Below are positions 54,751-63,720 of a stretch of DNA of 64,000 nucleotides, piece after piece. How positions within the stretch are numbered: the first letter of the stretch is position 1; each line of letters begins with the position of its first letter. The notes beneath the pieces are model-generated. The model did no database searches and was not told the origin of the DNA. It saw only the letters and a list, made by a program, of their open reading frames with translations. Origin of the DNA: Thermohalobaculum sp038534135. GTDB lineage: Bacteria; Pseudomonadota; Alphaproteobacteria; Rhodobacterales; Rhodobacteraceae. The stretch covers positions 1 through 64,000 of the forward strand of contig JBCAXJ010000010.1 of NCBI GenBank assembly GCA_038534135.1, given 5' to 3'. The position numbers and the translations under genes were made by a program.

Positions 54751-55833
54751 ATGATGAAGACACTGATGACCGCCACGGCGGCGATGCTGCTTGCGACCAC
54801 GGCCAGCGCCCAGACGCTGAATGTCTACAACTGGTCGGACTATATTGCCGAGGACACGGTTCAGAAATTCACCGAGGCAACCGGGATCGAGGTTGTCTAC
54901 GACGTCTACGACTCCAACGAAGTGCTCGAAGCCAAGCTGCTTGCCGGTGGATCGGGTTACGACATCGTGGTGCCGACCTCGGACTTCCTGCAACGCCAGA
55001 TCGAAGCCGGTATCTACATGCCGCTGGACAAATCCAAGCTGCCGAACCTCGCCAACATGGATCCCGTTTTGATGGCGGGTGCGGCTGGATACGATCCGGA
55101 CAACGAACACGCCGTGATCTACATGTGGGGCACGACCGGCATCGGCTATAACACCAAGATGATCGCCGAGCGGTTGGGCGATGACTACGAAGTCGATTCC
55201 TGGGATCTGATCTTCGATCCAGATACGGTTGCAAAGCTGGCCGATTGCGGGGTCTCGCTGCTGGACGCGCCGACCGAGGTCATTCCCGCGGCGTCAAACT
55301 ATATCGGGCAGGACCCGAACACCGAGGACAAGGCTGAGTTGCAAGCGGCCGCGGATCAGCTGAAGAAAGTACGTCCGCACGTTCGCTACTTCCATTCGTC
55401 CCAGTACATCAACGACTTGGCGAACGGTGACACTTGCGTCGCGATGGGCTGGTCGGGCGACATCTTCCAGGCGCGTGACCGCGCGGCAGAGGCCGATAAT
55501 GGCGTCGAGATCAGCTATGTCATTCCCAGGGAAGGGGCCCTGCAGTGGTTCGACATGATGGCGATCCCCGCCGATGCGCCGAACCCGGACGCGGCCCACA
55601 AGTTCATCAACTTCATCATGGAGGGCCAGATCACGGCGGATATCACGAACTACGTCTGGTATGCGTCGGCCAACACGGCGGCGATGGACCTGATCGATGC
55701 CGAGATCACCTCGGACCCGGGCGTGTTCCCGCCGGACGCCGTCAAGGCGAAGATGTGGCCGAACGAGGTCAAACCACCAAAGGTCGATCGCTGGGTCACG
55801 CGCCACTGGACCGAGGTGAAGACCGGGCAGTAG
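54751..55833 (+). CDS. potF: Polyamine ABC transporter substrate-binding protein (PotF-like)
   Basis: About 360 residues with a signal peptide (MMKTLMTATAAMLLATTASAQ) and a periplasmic binding-protein fold of the spermidine/putrescine family (LNVYNWSDYIAEDTVQKF, TGIEVVYDVYDSNE, AMGWSGDIFQARDRA). It delivers putrescine or a related polyamine to the PotG-H-I transporter encoded next. The open frame extends upstream to 54652, but the tandem ATGs at 54751/54754 with GAGG before them give the signal peptide. Confidence 0.93.
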   Translation: MMKTLMTATAAMLLATTASAQTLNVYNWSDYIAEDTVQKFTEATGIEVVYDVYDSNEVLEAKLLAGGSGYDIVVPTSDFLQRQIEAGIYMPLDKSKLPNLANMDPVLMAGAAGYDPDNEHAVIYMWGTTGIGYNTKMIAERLGDDYEVDSWDLIFDPDTVAKLADCGVSLLDAPTEVIPAASNYIGQDPNTEDKAELQAAADQLKKVRPHVRYFHSSQYINDLANGDTCVAMGWSGDIFQARDRAAEADNGVEISYVIPREGALQWFDMMAIPADAPNPDAAHKFINFIMEGQITADITNYVWYASANTAAMDLIDAEITSDPGVFPPDAVKAKMWPNEVKPPKVDRWVTRHWTEVKTGQ

Positions 55834-55867
55834 GGCGCGCGGGCGGGTCCGATCCGTCCCTTTCGCC

Positions 55868-57001
55868 ATGTCGGATGCCCCCATAGCCGCAGATGTGAAG
55901 CCCTGGCGTACGGGTGCCGAGGAGCCGTTCATCCGTGTCAGGTCCGTCACCAAGTCCTTCGGTTCGGTGACGGCGGTCAACAGCGTCTCGATGGACATCT
56001 ACAAGGGGGAGCTGTTCTGCCTGCTGGGCGGATCGGGCTGCGGGAAGACGACTCTGCTGCGGATGCTGGCAGGGTTCGAGACGCCGACGTCCGGACAGAT
56101 CGAGATCGACGGGCAGGATGTCGCCGGGGTCGCGCCGCATGACCGGCCGACAAACATGATGTTCCAGTCCTACGCTCTGTTCCCGCATATGAGTGTCGCG
56201 CGAAACATCGGCTACGGGCTGCGTCGGGATGGCGTCGCCAAGGACGAAACCGCGCGCCGCGTGAACGACATGCTGGATCTGGTCAAGCTGGGCGGGTTCG
56301 GCGACCGCAAACCGAACCAGCTGTCCGGCGGTCAGCGACAGCGTGTGGCCTTGGCTCGTGCGCTGATCAAGCGCCCCAAGCTCTTGCTGCTGGACGAACC
56401 TTTGGGAGCGCTGGACAAGAAACTGCGTGAGGAAACACAGTTCGAGCTTGTGAATATCCAGGAAAGCCTTGGCGTCACGTTCATTGTCGTCACTCACGAT
56501 CAGGAAGAGGCCATGACGCTGTCGACCCGGATCGGCATCATGAACGAGGGCCGGATCGAACAGACCGGTGAGCCGCACGAGATCTACGAGTTTCCGCAGA
56601 ACCGCTTCGTCGCGGACTTCATCGGCTCGGTGAATATGGTCGAGGGCGTCGTGGCCGAGGACGAACCCGATCACATCATCATACGCTCAGACCAGATGGG
56701 TGGACTGATCCACGTGCCGCACGGGGTGGCGTGTTCGCCCAATCAGACGCTCTGGTATGCGTTGCGCCCCGAGAAGCTCGAGATTACACGCGAGCAGACA
56801 CAAGGTGAGAACTCGGTGCCCGGCGTCGTCGAGGACATCGCCTATATGGGCAATCAGTCGATCTACCGCGTTCGGCTGGAGTCCGGCATGATCCTGCGCG
56901 TCGCACAGACCAACCGGGAGCGCGGCGAGCAAGGGATCTCGTGGGACGAACAGGTCCACGTGAGCTGGGCACCCGGCGCAGGCGTGGTGCTGACATCGTG
57001 A
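55868..57001 (+). CDS. potG: Polyamine ABC transporter ATP-binding protein (PotG-like)
   Basis: A 377-residue ATPase: Walker A GGSGCGKTT, signature LSGGQRQRVALARAL, Walker B LLLLDEPLGALD, switch His VVTHDQEEAM, and a C-terminal TOBE-type regulatory region (~290-377). It energises polyamine uptake. It starts 34 bases after potF. Confidence 0.95.
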   Translation: MSDAPIAADVKPWRTGAEEPFIRVRSVTKSFGSVTAVNSVSMDIYKGELFCLLGGSGCGKTTLLRMLAGFETPTSGQIEIDGQDVAGVAPHDRPTNMMFQSYALFPHMSVARNIGYGLRRDGVAKDETARRVNDMLDLVKLGGFGDRKPNQLSGGQRQRVALARALIKRPKLLLLDEPLGALDKKLREETQFELVNIQESLGVTFIVVTHDQEEAMTLSTRIGIMNEGRIEQTGEPHEIYEFPQNRFVADFIGSVNMVEGVVAEDEPDHIIIRSDQMGGLIHVPHGVACSPNQTLWYALRPEKLEITREQTQGENSVPGVVEDIAYMGNQSIYRVRLESGMILRVAQTNRERGEQGISWDEQVHVSWAPGAGVVLTS

Positions 57002-57018
57002 CCCTGCACTTAACAGGC

Positions 57019-57037
57019 GGTGGGCGAGGCGCCCACC
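57019..57037. repeat. REP-like palindrome
   Basis: ggtgggcg-agg-cgcccacc is an 8-bp stem with a 3-base loop, followed by ctacg. This GGTGGGCG...CGCCCACC-CTACG form resembles the dispersed palindromes common in Rhodobacteraceae intergenic regions. It lies between potG and potH within the operon and could stabilise or attenuate the transcript. Confidence 0.65.
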
Positions 57038-57080
57038 CTACGCAGGTTTATGGATCCCGCCATACAAGGGTGTTGGGACC

Positions 57081-57974
57081 GTGAAGGGCTGGCTGGCGCG
57101 GAACGGTCGGACCCTGGTCATCGCCGTCCCGATGATCTGGCTGCTGATCTTCTTCCTCGCGCCGTTTCTGGTCGTCTTCAAGATCTCATTCGCGGAGCTC
57201 GCGCGCGCCCGACCGCCCTACACACCCTTGTTCAGCTGGGAAGACGAGCGGCTGATCATCGAGCTGAGCTTCTACAACTACCTGTTTTTGCTGGAAGATT
57301 CACTCTACATCCTGGCCTATCTGTCGTCGATCAAGATCGCCGCGATCTCGACGGTGTTCGCACTTCTGATCGGCTATCCGATGGCCTATGTGATCGCCCG
57401 CGCCCGCGAGCCCTGGCAAAGCGTGCTGCTGATGCTGGTGATCCTGCCGTTCTGGACGTCCTTTCTTTTGCGGGTTTACGCGTGGATCGGATTGCTCAAG
57501 GGCAACGGCACGCTGAACGCGCTGCTTCAGACGCTGGGGATCATCGATCAGCCGCTTTTGATCCTGCAGACCGATGTCGCGGTCTATATCGGCATCGTCT
57601 ACACGTATCTGCCGTTCATGATCCTGCCGCTCTACGCCAACCTGTCGAAGCTGGATCTCTCGTTGCTCGAGGCGGCCTCGGATCTGGGTGCGAAACCCTG
57701 GATCTCGTTCCTGACGGTGACGCTGCCGCTGTCACTGCCCGGGATCATCGCGGGGTGCATGCTGGTCTTCATCCCGGCGATTGGCGAGTTCGTGATCCCG
57801 GCTCTGCTGGGCGGACCGGACACGCTGATGATCGGCAAGGTGTTGTGGACCGAATTCTTCTCGAACCGCGACTGGCCAGTCGCCTCGGCTGTCGCGATCG
57901 CGATGCTGATCGTCATCGTGGCACCGGTGATGTGGTTGCGCAGGCTTGAGGCCCGGCAGGGAGGCGACGGATGA
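57081..57974 (+). CDS. potH: Polyamine ABC transporter permease (PotH-like)
   Basis: A 297-residue permease with six or so hydrophobic segments and the EAA loop (LDLSLLEAASDLGAKPW), the contact site for the ATPase. It starts with GTG after GTTGGGA. It overlaps potI by four bases. Confidence 0.94.
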   Translation: MKGWLARNGRTLVIAVPMIWLLIFFLAPFLVVFKISFAELARARPPYTPLFSWEDERLIIELSFYNYLFLLEDSLYILAYLSSIKIAAISTVFALLIGYPMAYVIARAREPWQSVLLMLVILPFWTSFLLRVYAWIGLLKGNGTLNALLQTLGIIDQPLLILQTDVAVYIGIVYTYLPFMILPLYANLSKLDLSLLEAASDLGAKPWISFLTVTLPLSLPGIIAGCMLVFIPAIGEFVIPALLGGPDTLMIGKVLWTEFFSNRDWPVASAVAIAMLIVIVAPVMWLRRLEARQGGDG

Positions 57975-58780
57975 GCCGCCTGCCCCTATCCGTTAAGATC
58001 CTGGGCGGGCTGGGGTTCCTGTTCCTCTACATCCCGATCCTGTCGCTGATCATCTACAGCTTCAACGAGTCAAAGCTTGTGACAGTCTGGGGTGGTTTCT
58101 CGACGAAGTGGTATGGCGAGCTGTTCCGCGATCCGCAGATCCTGGGGGCGGCGTGGATCAGCCTGAAGATTGCGCTGGTCTCGGCGACGCTGGCTCTGGT
58201 TATGGGGACGCTGGCGGCGCTGGTGATGGTGCGCTACGCGCGCTTCCGGGGACGCGGCCTGTTCAGCGGGATGATCACGGCGCCTCTGGTGATGCCCGAG
58301 GTGATTACGGGGTTGTCGCTGCTGCTGCTCTTCGTGGCATTGCAGAACGCGGTCGGCTGGCCTGCGGGACGCGGGTTCACAACCATCGTCATCGCGCACA
58401 CAACCTTCGGCATGGCCTTTGTCGCCGTGGTCGTGCAGTCGCGACTGGCGGACATTGACAGATCGATCGAAGAGGCCGCGTCCGATCTGGGCGCTCGCCC
58501 GGTTCGGGTGTTCTTCGACGTCACCCTGCCCTCGATCGCACCGGCCCTGGTGTCGGCCTGGCTGTTGGCGTTCACGCTGTCGCTGGACGATCTGGTGATC
58601 GCGAGCTTTGTCTCCGGCCCCGGATCGTCGACACTGCCGATGGTCGTGTTCTCGAAGGTTCGTTTGGGCGTGTCACCGGACGTCAACGCGTTGGCGACCT
58701 TGATGATCCTGGCCGTCGGGATCGGCATCGCGATTGCGACGTTTGCACTGACCCGAAAACCGCGCCAAAGCGCGTCGTGA
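57971..58780 (+). CDS. potI: Polyamine ABC transporter permease (PotI-like)
   Basis: A 269-residue permease with about six membrane segments and the EAA loop (DRSIEEAASDLGARPVRVF). It partners PotH in the putrescine-type importer and shares a four-base overlap with it. Confidence 0.94.
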   Translation: MSRLPLSVKILGGLGFLFLYIPILSLIIYSFNESKLVTVWGGFSTKWYGELFRDPQILGAAWISLKIALVSATLALVMGTLAALVMVRYARFRGRGLFSGMITAPLVMPEVITGLSLLLLFVALQNAVGWPAGRGFTTIVIAHTTFGMAFVAVVVQSRLADIDRSIEEAASDLGARPVRVFFDVTLPSIAPALVSAWLLAFTLSLDDLVIASFVSGPGSSTLPMVVFSKVRLGVSPDVNALATLMILAVGIGIAIATFALTRKPRQSAS

Positions 58781-58848
58781 CGCAGTTCCAAAGCCCCGTG
58801 CAGGACCGTATATGAGCACCAGACCACCGCCACAGGACGAGGACCAAC

Positions 58849-59178
58849 ATGTCAACGATGGATGACCGCGAAAAGGGGTTCGAGCGCAAGTTCGCCCATG
58901 ATGCAGAGATGCAGTTCAAGGCCGAAGCACGGCGCAACAAGAAGCTGGGCCTTTGGGCTGCAGGCAAGATGGGCATCATGAGCCCGCAGGACGCCATGGC
59001 CTATGCCCAGGAAGTCATCACGGCCGATTTCGAGGAAGCCGGCGACGAAGATGTCTATCGCAAGGTCTCGGGCGATCTTGACGCCAAGGGTGCCGAGTGG
59101 ACCGAGGCTGAGCTGCGCGAGAAGATGACGAGCTTCCTGACCGAGGCCAAGGCGGAATTGATGGACGAAACCAACTGA
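58849..59178 (+). CDS. DUF1476 protein, F1-ATPase zeta-type inhibitor
   Basis: A 109-residue DUF1476 protein beginning MSTMDDREKGFERKFAHD, the conserved N-terminus of the alphaproteobacterial ATP synthase zeta subunit. In Paracoccus this protein inhibits F1 ATP hydrolysis through its N-terminal helix. Length and helical character match. It is monocistronic by appearance, with GAGGA before the ATG. Confidence 0.9.
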   Translation: MSTMDDREKGFERKFAHDAEMQFKAEARRNKKLGLWAAGKMGIMSPQDAMAYAQEVITADFEEAGDEDVYRKVSGDLDAKGAEWTEAELREKMTSFLTEAKAELMDETN

Positions 59179-59287
59179 CCTTTCTGGTATCACTGACGTG
59201 CCGATGATCCACCGGGGGCGTGGACCGGCACGGAACACTTGACCCTCCTTAGGCGGACTTCGATAAGGACGCGTCGGGAGGAAGTCA

Positions 59288-60367
59288 TTGCTGAACATAG
59301 TGTGGTTTCGACGTGACCTCCGGGTTACGGACCATCAGCCCTTACTGCACGCCGTCGAAAACGGTCTTGTCGCACCGCTCGTGATTGTCGAGCCCGAATA
59401 CTGGGCTCAATCCTTTGCGAGCGGGCGCCAATGGCGGTTTGCTGCGCGCGCGATCATGTCCTTGCGGTCGCAACTCGCGGTGATCGGCGCCCCGTTGATC
59501 GTTCGGACCGGGAGTGCGGTCGAGGCAATCCAGACACTACAGGAAAAGTCCCAGGATGTTGTGATCTGGTCGCACGCGGGTGTGGCGAGCCGGTGGGAGG
59601 CTGATCGCGACGCCGAGGTTGGCGCATGGCTCGACGGTGCCGGGATCCCGTGGAAGACCTTCCCGAACGTCGGCGATGGCCAGGGTGCGGATGGTGAGGC
59701 GACAAACTGGGATGACGTGCTCGCATCCGATCCCGAGCCTGCGCCGGAGGTCATGATCGCCCATGGCGTGACGCCCGGACGAATCGTGTCGGAGCGGATC
59801 CTGTATCTCGATGATGACCCCTGCGAAGACTTGCCCGCAGGTGCCGCTGCTGCCCGGCGCGCGATTGATCTTCATGCTGCTGAGAACGGGCCAGAAGACG
59901 GTGCCGAGAGCCGGATCGAAACGACGCTCGCCGCGATGGAACCTCATCTGGCCTGGGGCACACTTTCCGTACGCGAAGCATGGATCGCGCTGGAAGCGGT
60001 GCGGCTTGAAAGCCAGGATCAGTCAATCATTCAGAAGATGCAGTCGCTTTTGCTCGAGCGGTTCGGGCCGCTCGACGGACAACACCTGGACCCAATCTCC
60101 GAAACCGAACGGATCAGTTCGGAAGGTATGGCAGACGCCCTAAAGGATCTGCCCAATGCGATGGCCGCTCTCGGCACTCTTCAGGATAGCGGGCTTGCGC
60201 GGCGCGATGCTCTGACGCGGATCGCAGGCGCCCTGTGCAAGCAGCTTGGCGTATCGGCGGAACGCGCCATTGGCACTCTCGCGCCGCTCTGCACCGGGTT
60301 TGTCGCGGACCGCTACCGCACGGAATGCGTCATGCCAGAGACCGAGCTTTCCGCTTCGGTCTCGTAG
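59288..60367 (+). CDS. Photolyase/cryptochrome-like protein lacking the usual FAD-binding region
   Basis: A 359-residue protein. Residues 1 to ~130 are a clear DNA-photolyase alpha/beta domain (MLNIVWFRRDLRVTDHQPL, RTGSAVEAIQTL, VIWSHAGVASRWEADRD). Residues ~210-230 keep the PHLAWGTLSVREAW segment that opens the FAD domain, but then the sequence departs: the WREFY and NRxRM/GWQW-type FAD-pocket motifs are absent and the protein is ~110 residues shorter than photolyases. It starts with TTG after GGGAGGAAG. It may be a degenerate or repurposed paralogue, perhaps unable to bind FAD. Confidence 0.75.
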   Translation: MLNIVWFRRDLRVTDHQPLLHAVENGLVAPLVIVEPEYWAQSFASGRQWRFAARAIMSLRSQLAVIGAPLIVRTGSAVEAIQTLQEKSQDVVIWSHAGVASRWEADRDAEVGAWLDGAGIPWKTFPNVGDGQGADGEATNWDDVLASDPEPAPEVMIAHGVTPGRIVSERILYLDDDPCEDLPAGAAAARRAIDLHAAENGPEDGAESRIETTLAAMEPHLAWGTLSVREAWIALEAVRLESQDQSIIQKMQSLLLERFGPLDGQHLDPISETERISSEGMADALKDLPNAMAALGTLQDSGLARRDALTRIAGALCKQLGVSAERAIGTLAPLCTGFVADRYRTECVMPETELSASVS

Positions 60368-60380
60368 CAGGCGCGCCCCT

Positions 60381-62222
60381 TCAGGCGCTGGCAGGTTGGG
60401 CGTCGACTGCGACGTGTGCCGCGGGCGGTGAGACCTCCTCTGGCACTGCGCACAATCCGACCCGTTGAGCCCAGGCGCCAAAGCGCGGATCCGCCGTCAA
60501 CACGGCAAACGGAACCGCAAAGCACAAGCCGGTGATCATCGGCATCGCCCACGGCAGCGTCGCTGGCCCGGCCAGCATCAGGATTGCGACGAACAACGCC
60601 TTGCCAAACAGAGCCTGCGGCCACAGCCCGCGCCACGCATCGGCCCAGCTGAGCGAATAGGCATCCCGGTTCTGGCCTGTCCACATGATCGACTTTCCGA
60701 AAGCCAGCCCGATCAGGAACAGCGTCACCCGGAAGGCAACGACCGGCGCCATCAGGATCGAGAAGATCGTCTCGATGACCCCTCCGGCAGCGAAGCGCAG
60801 AGGACCGCCATACCGGGCAACGCCACCGGGTGTCAGGGCGATGTCCAGCAACCCCATCAGCTTGGGGATCAGCGACACAGCGAACATGATGAAGAACATC
60901 GCGATACCGAAGGCCAGATCGATCCCGGCTCCTGCTTGCGTTACCAGCATGCTGGCCGCGGCGATGGTCATCAGCATCCATGCAGGCGCGCCGAAATACA
61001 TCATGATCGCCTGGAAGATCTGAAAGCGCGATGTCGGGCGCAGACCGCGCATCCTGAGCAGCGGGAAGTACTGCATGTTGCCCTGGCACCAGCGCAGATC
61101 GCGTTTGGTGAAGTCCATCAGCGTCGGGGGATTGTCCTCGTAGCTCTCGGTCTCGATCGGCATCACGCGGACCTCGTAGCCCGCACGGCGCATCAGAGCG
61201 GCCTCGACCTGGTCATGGCTCAGGATATGGCCGCCGTGCGGCGGCTTACCCGGCAAGATTGGCAGACGGCAATGGCGCCGGAAGGCTGCTGCCCGGATCA
61301 GCGCGTTGTGGCCCCAATAGGGACCGCAGTCGCCCTGCCACCACGTGGCGCCCATGGTGAACGAGCGCATGCCGTGGCGCATTCCGAACTGAAAGATCCG
61401 GGCAAAGGCACTGGTCGCAACCGAACCAACCGCCAGCGATTGAAGAATTCCGATGCGAGGATGCGCTTCCATGATCCGGACCATCTTCACGATGGCCTGG
61501 CCCGACATCAGGCTGTCGCTGTCCAGCGGCAGGTAGAGATCGTAGTCGCGGCCTTGCTTGAGCAGGAAATCCCGCACATTCCCGGCCTTGAACCCGGTGT
61601 TTGTCTCCCGGCGCCGGTAGGTTGCACGCGCACCGCCAAGGGCCTTGCGCACTTTCGCGAATAGACGTTCTTCCTCGGCGGCGACGTCGGGTTCGGACGT
61701 ATCGGACAGGATAAAGACGTCAAAATGTGCGCCATATCCGGTGGCATCCAGGCCAGCGCGCATCTGGGCCAACCGCTCGAACGACCGGAGCGGGTCTTCG
61801 TTGCGCACCGTCATAGCCAGTGCGGTCCGCGTCGTCAGCGCGCCGACATTGTCCATCGCATCAAGATGCGGCGCGACTTTGCGCAGGCCGTTCCGGCGCC
61901 CGTGCAGCAACCAGATTCCGATCACGGCATTCCACATGCCCATGACGGTCCAAGGCGCACCGATCAGAAAGCACACAAAGATAACGATGTCGGAAGGCGA
62001 CCAGCCCCCCATCGAAAAGGCCTTCGCCAGCACCCAGCAAAGTGCCGCAAGCGTGGCAAGGTTGAGCGCAAGCACGGTTGCGCGGCGGCGGGCCAGATCG
62101 CGGCTGTCCTGTAGCCCGGCTGGCGTCAGGTGAGGCTCCTCTGCGCGATCCGGGAGCAGCTCCGTCAGCTCGATCGGCCGAGCCCCGACTTGCGTATCGG
62201 AGGGTCTGGCAATCTTATTCAT
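60381..62222 (-). CDS. opgH: Glucans biosynthesis glucosyltransferase OpgH (MdoH)
   Basis: A 613-residue GT2 membrane enzyme polymerising beta-glucan for osmoregulated periplasmic glucans. About eight hydrophobic segments flank a cytoplasmic glycosyltransferase domain (LAMTVRNEDP; LPLDSDSLMSG with the DxD type motif; the RDLRWCQGNMQYFPLL Q/RxxRW motif). The ATG at 62222 is preferred over an upstream extension. opgG is not adjacent. It ends 13 bases from the convergent photolyase-like gene. Confidence 0.94.
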   Translation of the reverse strand: MNKIARPSDTQVGARPIELTELLPDRAEEPHLTPAGLQDSRDLARRRATVLALNLATLAALCWVLAKAFSMGGWSPSDIVIFVCFLIGAPWTVMGMWNAVIGIWLLHGRRNGLRKVAPHLDAMDNVGALTTRTALAMTVRNEDPLRSFERLAQMRAGLDATGYGAHFDVFILSDTSEPDVAAEEERLFAKVRKALGGARATYRRRETNTGFKAGNVRDFLLKQGRDYDLYLPLDSDSLMSGQAIVKMVRIMEAHPRIGILQSLAVGSVATSAFARIFQFGMRHGMRSFTMGATWWQGDCGPYWGHNALIRAAAFRRHCRLPILPGKPPHGGHILSHDQVEAALMRRAGYEVRVMPIETESYEDNPPTLMDFTKRDLRWCQGNMQYFPLLRMRGLRPTSRFQIFQAIMMYFGAPAWMLMTIAAASMLVTQAGAGIDLAFGIAMFFIMFAVSLIPKLMGLLDIALTPGGVARYGGPLRFAAGGVIETIFSILMAPVVAFRVTLFLIGLAFGKSIMWTGQNRDAYSLSWADAWRGLWPQALFGKALFVAILMLAGPATLPWAMPMITGLCFAVPFAVLTADPRFGAWAQRVGLCAVPEEVSPPAAHVAVDAQPASA

Positions 62223-62302
62223 CTCACTTCGCCTCTTCTGGACGTCGCTCCCTGTCGAGCGTATGTGCGGTGCAACAAAAAACAATCAAGTGTCACGCTC
62301 TC

Positions 62303-63271
62303 ATGGGATTTTCTGCAGACGCGCTGGTTTACACCGCTCCCGGCAAGGCCCAAGTCAGTCGGGTTCCGTTGGACCCTGCCGGCGCCGTGGTTCGGACGCG
62401 GTTCTCCGGGATCAGCCGCGGCACCGAGCGCTTGATCTTCAATGGCCTGGTGCCGCCCGGCGAATATCAACGCATGCGCGCGCCCCTTCAGGTCGGCGAT
62501 TTTCCGTTCCCCGTGCGCTATGGATATGCCGCTGTCGGCACCGTCGAGGACGGGCCGCAAGATCTGCTCGGCCGGGATGTCTTTTGCCTCCATCCGCATC
62601 AGACGCTGTTCCGGGCCGATCCGGGGATGCTCGTCCCGCTGCCTGCCGAAGTGCCCCCCGAGCGGGCGATACTGGCCGCGAATGCCGAGACCGCGCTGAA
62701 CGCGATCTGGGACGCCGACATCCATCCGGGGTGCCGCTGCCTGATTGTTGGCGCAGGCTTGCTGGGGTGGCTCATCGCGGCTTTGCTTTCCAGAAGATCC
62801 GATCTCTCGCCGCGTATAACGGACATACGGTCCGAGACCGGCGTCAAAGCGGATGACTTCTCTGTGAGGTTTTTGAAACCTGATGCCGTAGAGCGGCAAG
62901 CCTATGACGTGATCTTCCACACGTCAGCCAGTGCTGGTGGGCTTCAAACCGCGATCGATGCGGCGTGTTTCGAAGGGCACGTCATCGAGTTGAGCTGGTA
63001 CGGCGACCGGCCAGTTTCGGTCGAGCTGGGCGGGAATTTCCACGCGAATCGGGTTTCGATCATCTCCAGCCAGGTCGGCAGCGTTGCGCGCAGGCGCCGC
63101 GCATCGCACCGCTATCGTGACCGGCTCGAGAAGGCGATCGCGGCACTGTCCGATCCACGTCTGGATGCGCTGATCACCGAGGAAGTACCGTTTTTTGATC
63201 TGCCGGACGCGCTGCCCCGCTTGCTTGCAACGAATGCGCCGGGTATCGCCACGCGCGTCGTTTACCCATAG
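62303..63271 (+). CDS. Zinc-independent MDR-type dehydrogenase-like protein
   Basis: A 322-residue medium-chain dehydrogenase-fold protein with an N-terminal GroES-like region (RTRFSGISRGTE) and a Rossmann part opening with LIVGAGLLGWLIAA. The catalytic and structural zinc Cys/His sets of zinc alcohol dehydrogenases are not seen. No clear ribosome site precedes the ATG at 62303. It leads a likely operon with a PTPS paralogue (46 bases on) and a glycosyltransferase. Confidence 0.75.
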   Translation: MGFSADALVYTAPGKAQVSRVPLDPAGAVVRTRFSGISRGTERLIFNGLVPPGEYQRMRAPLQVGDFPFPVRYGYAAVGTVEDGPQDLLGRDVFCLHPHQTLFRADPGMLVPLPAEVPPERAILAANAETALNAIWDADIHPGCRCLIVGAGLLGWLIAALLSRRSDLSPRITDIRSETGVKADDFSVRFLKPDAVERQAYDVIFHTSASAGGLQTAIDAACFEGHVIELSWYGDRPVSVELGGNFHANRVSIISSQVGSVARRRRASHRYRDRLEKAIAALSDPRLDALITEEVPFFDLPDALPRLLATNAPGIATRVVYP

Positions 63272-63317
63272 GCACCCGCGCCCCTGACCACGGTGCCGTT
63301 CGTCAAAGGAGACCCCC

Positions 63318-63716
63318 ATGTACGCAGTCGAGGTCCGCGATCACGTGATGCTCGCACATTCGATCCCCGGCGAGGTCTTCGGACCGGCGCAGAACCTGCA
63401 CGGCGCGACCTATGTGATCGATGTCGCCTTCCTGCGCGAAACGCTGTCCGAGGATGGCATCGTGGTCGACATCGGTCGCGCGCACGATGTTCTCGGGCGG
63501 GCGCTGGCTCCGCTGCGCTATGCAAACCTCGATGCAATGGAGGAGTTCAAGGGCATCAAGACAACCACGGAGTTCCTCTGCAAGTACGTGTTCGACCGTG
63601 CCGCCGAAGCCGCGCACACTGGTGAGCTTGGGCCGGGATCGGACGGTTTGCAGAAGATCCGTGTCACGCTGAACGAGAGCCATGTCGCCAAGGCCTGGTA
63701 CGAAGGCGACCTCTGA
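63318..63716 (+). CDS. 6-pyruvoyl-tetrahydropterin synthase / QueD family paralogue
   Basis: A 132-residue single PTPS/QueD-fold protein. One zinc His is kept (H14 in MLAHS) and a second at H28 in LHGA, but the usual CxxxHGH is replaced: the catalytic Cys position is Ala24 and the third zinc His is Ala30; the later LDH catalytic segment is also absent (LRYANLDAM), while the Glu in LNESHV remains. It is therefore probably not a standard QueD. GGAG lies before the ATG. It is flanked by the dehydrogenase-like gene and a glycosyltransferase. Confidence 0.8.
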   Translation: MYAVEVRDHVMLAHSIPGEVFGPAQNLHGATYVIDVAFLRETLSEDGIVVDIGRAHDVLGRALAPLRYANLDAMEEFKGIKTTTEFLCKYVFDRAAEAAHTGELGPGSDGLQKIRVTLNESHVAKAWYEGDL

Positions 63717-63720
63717 CGCG

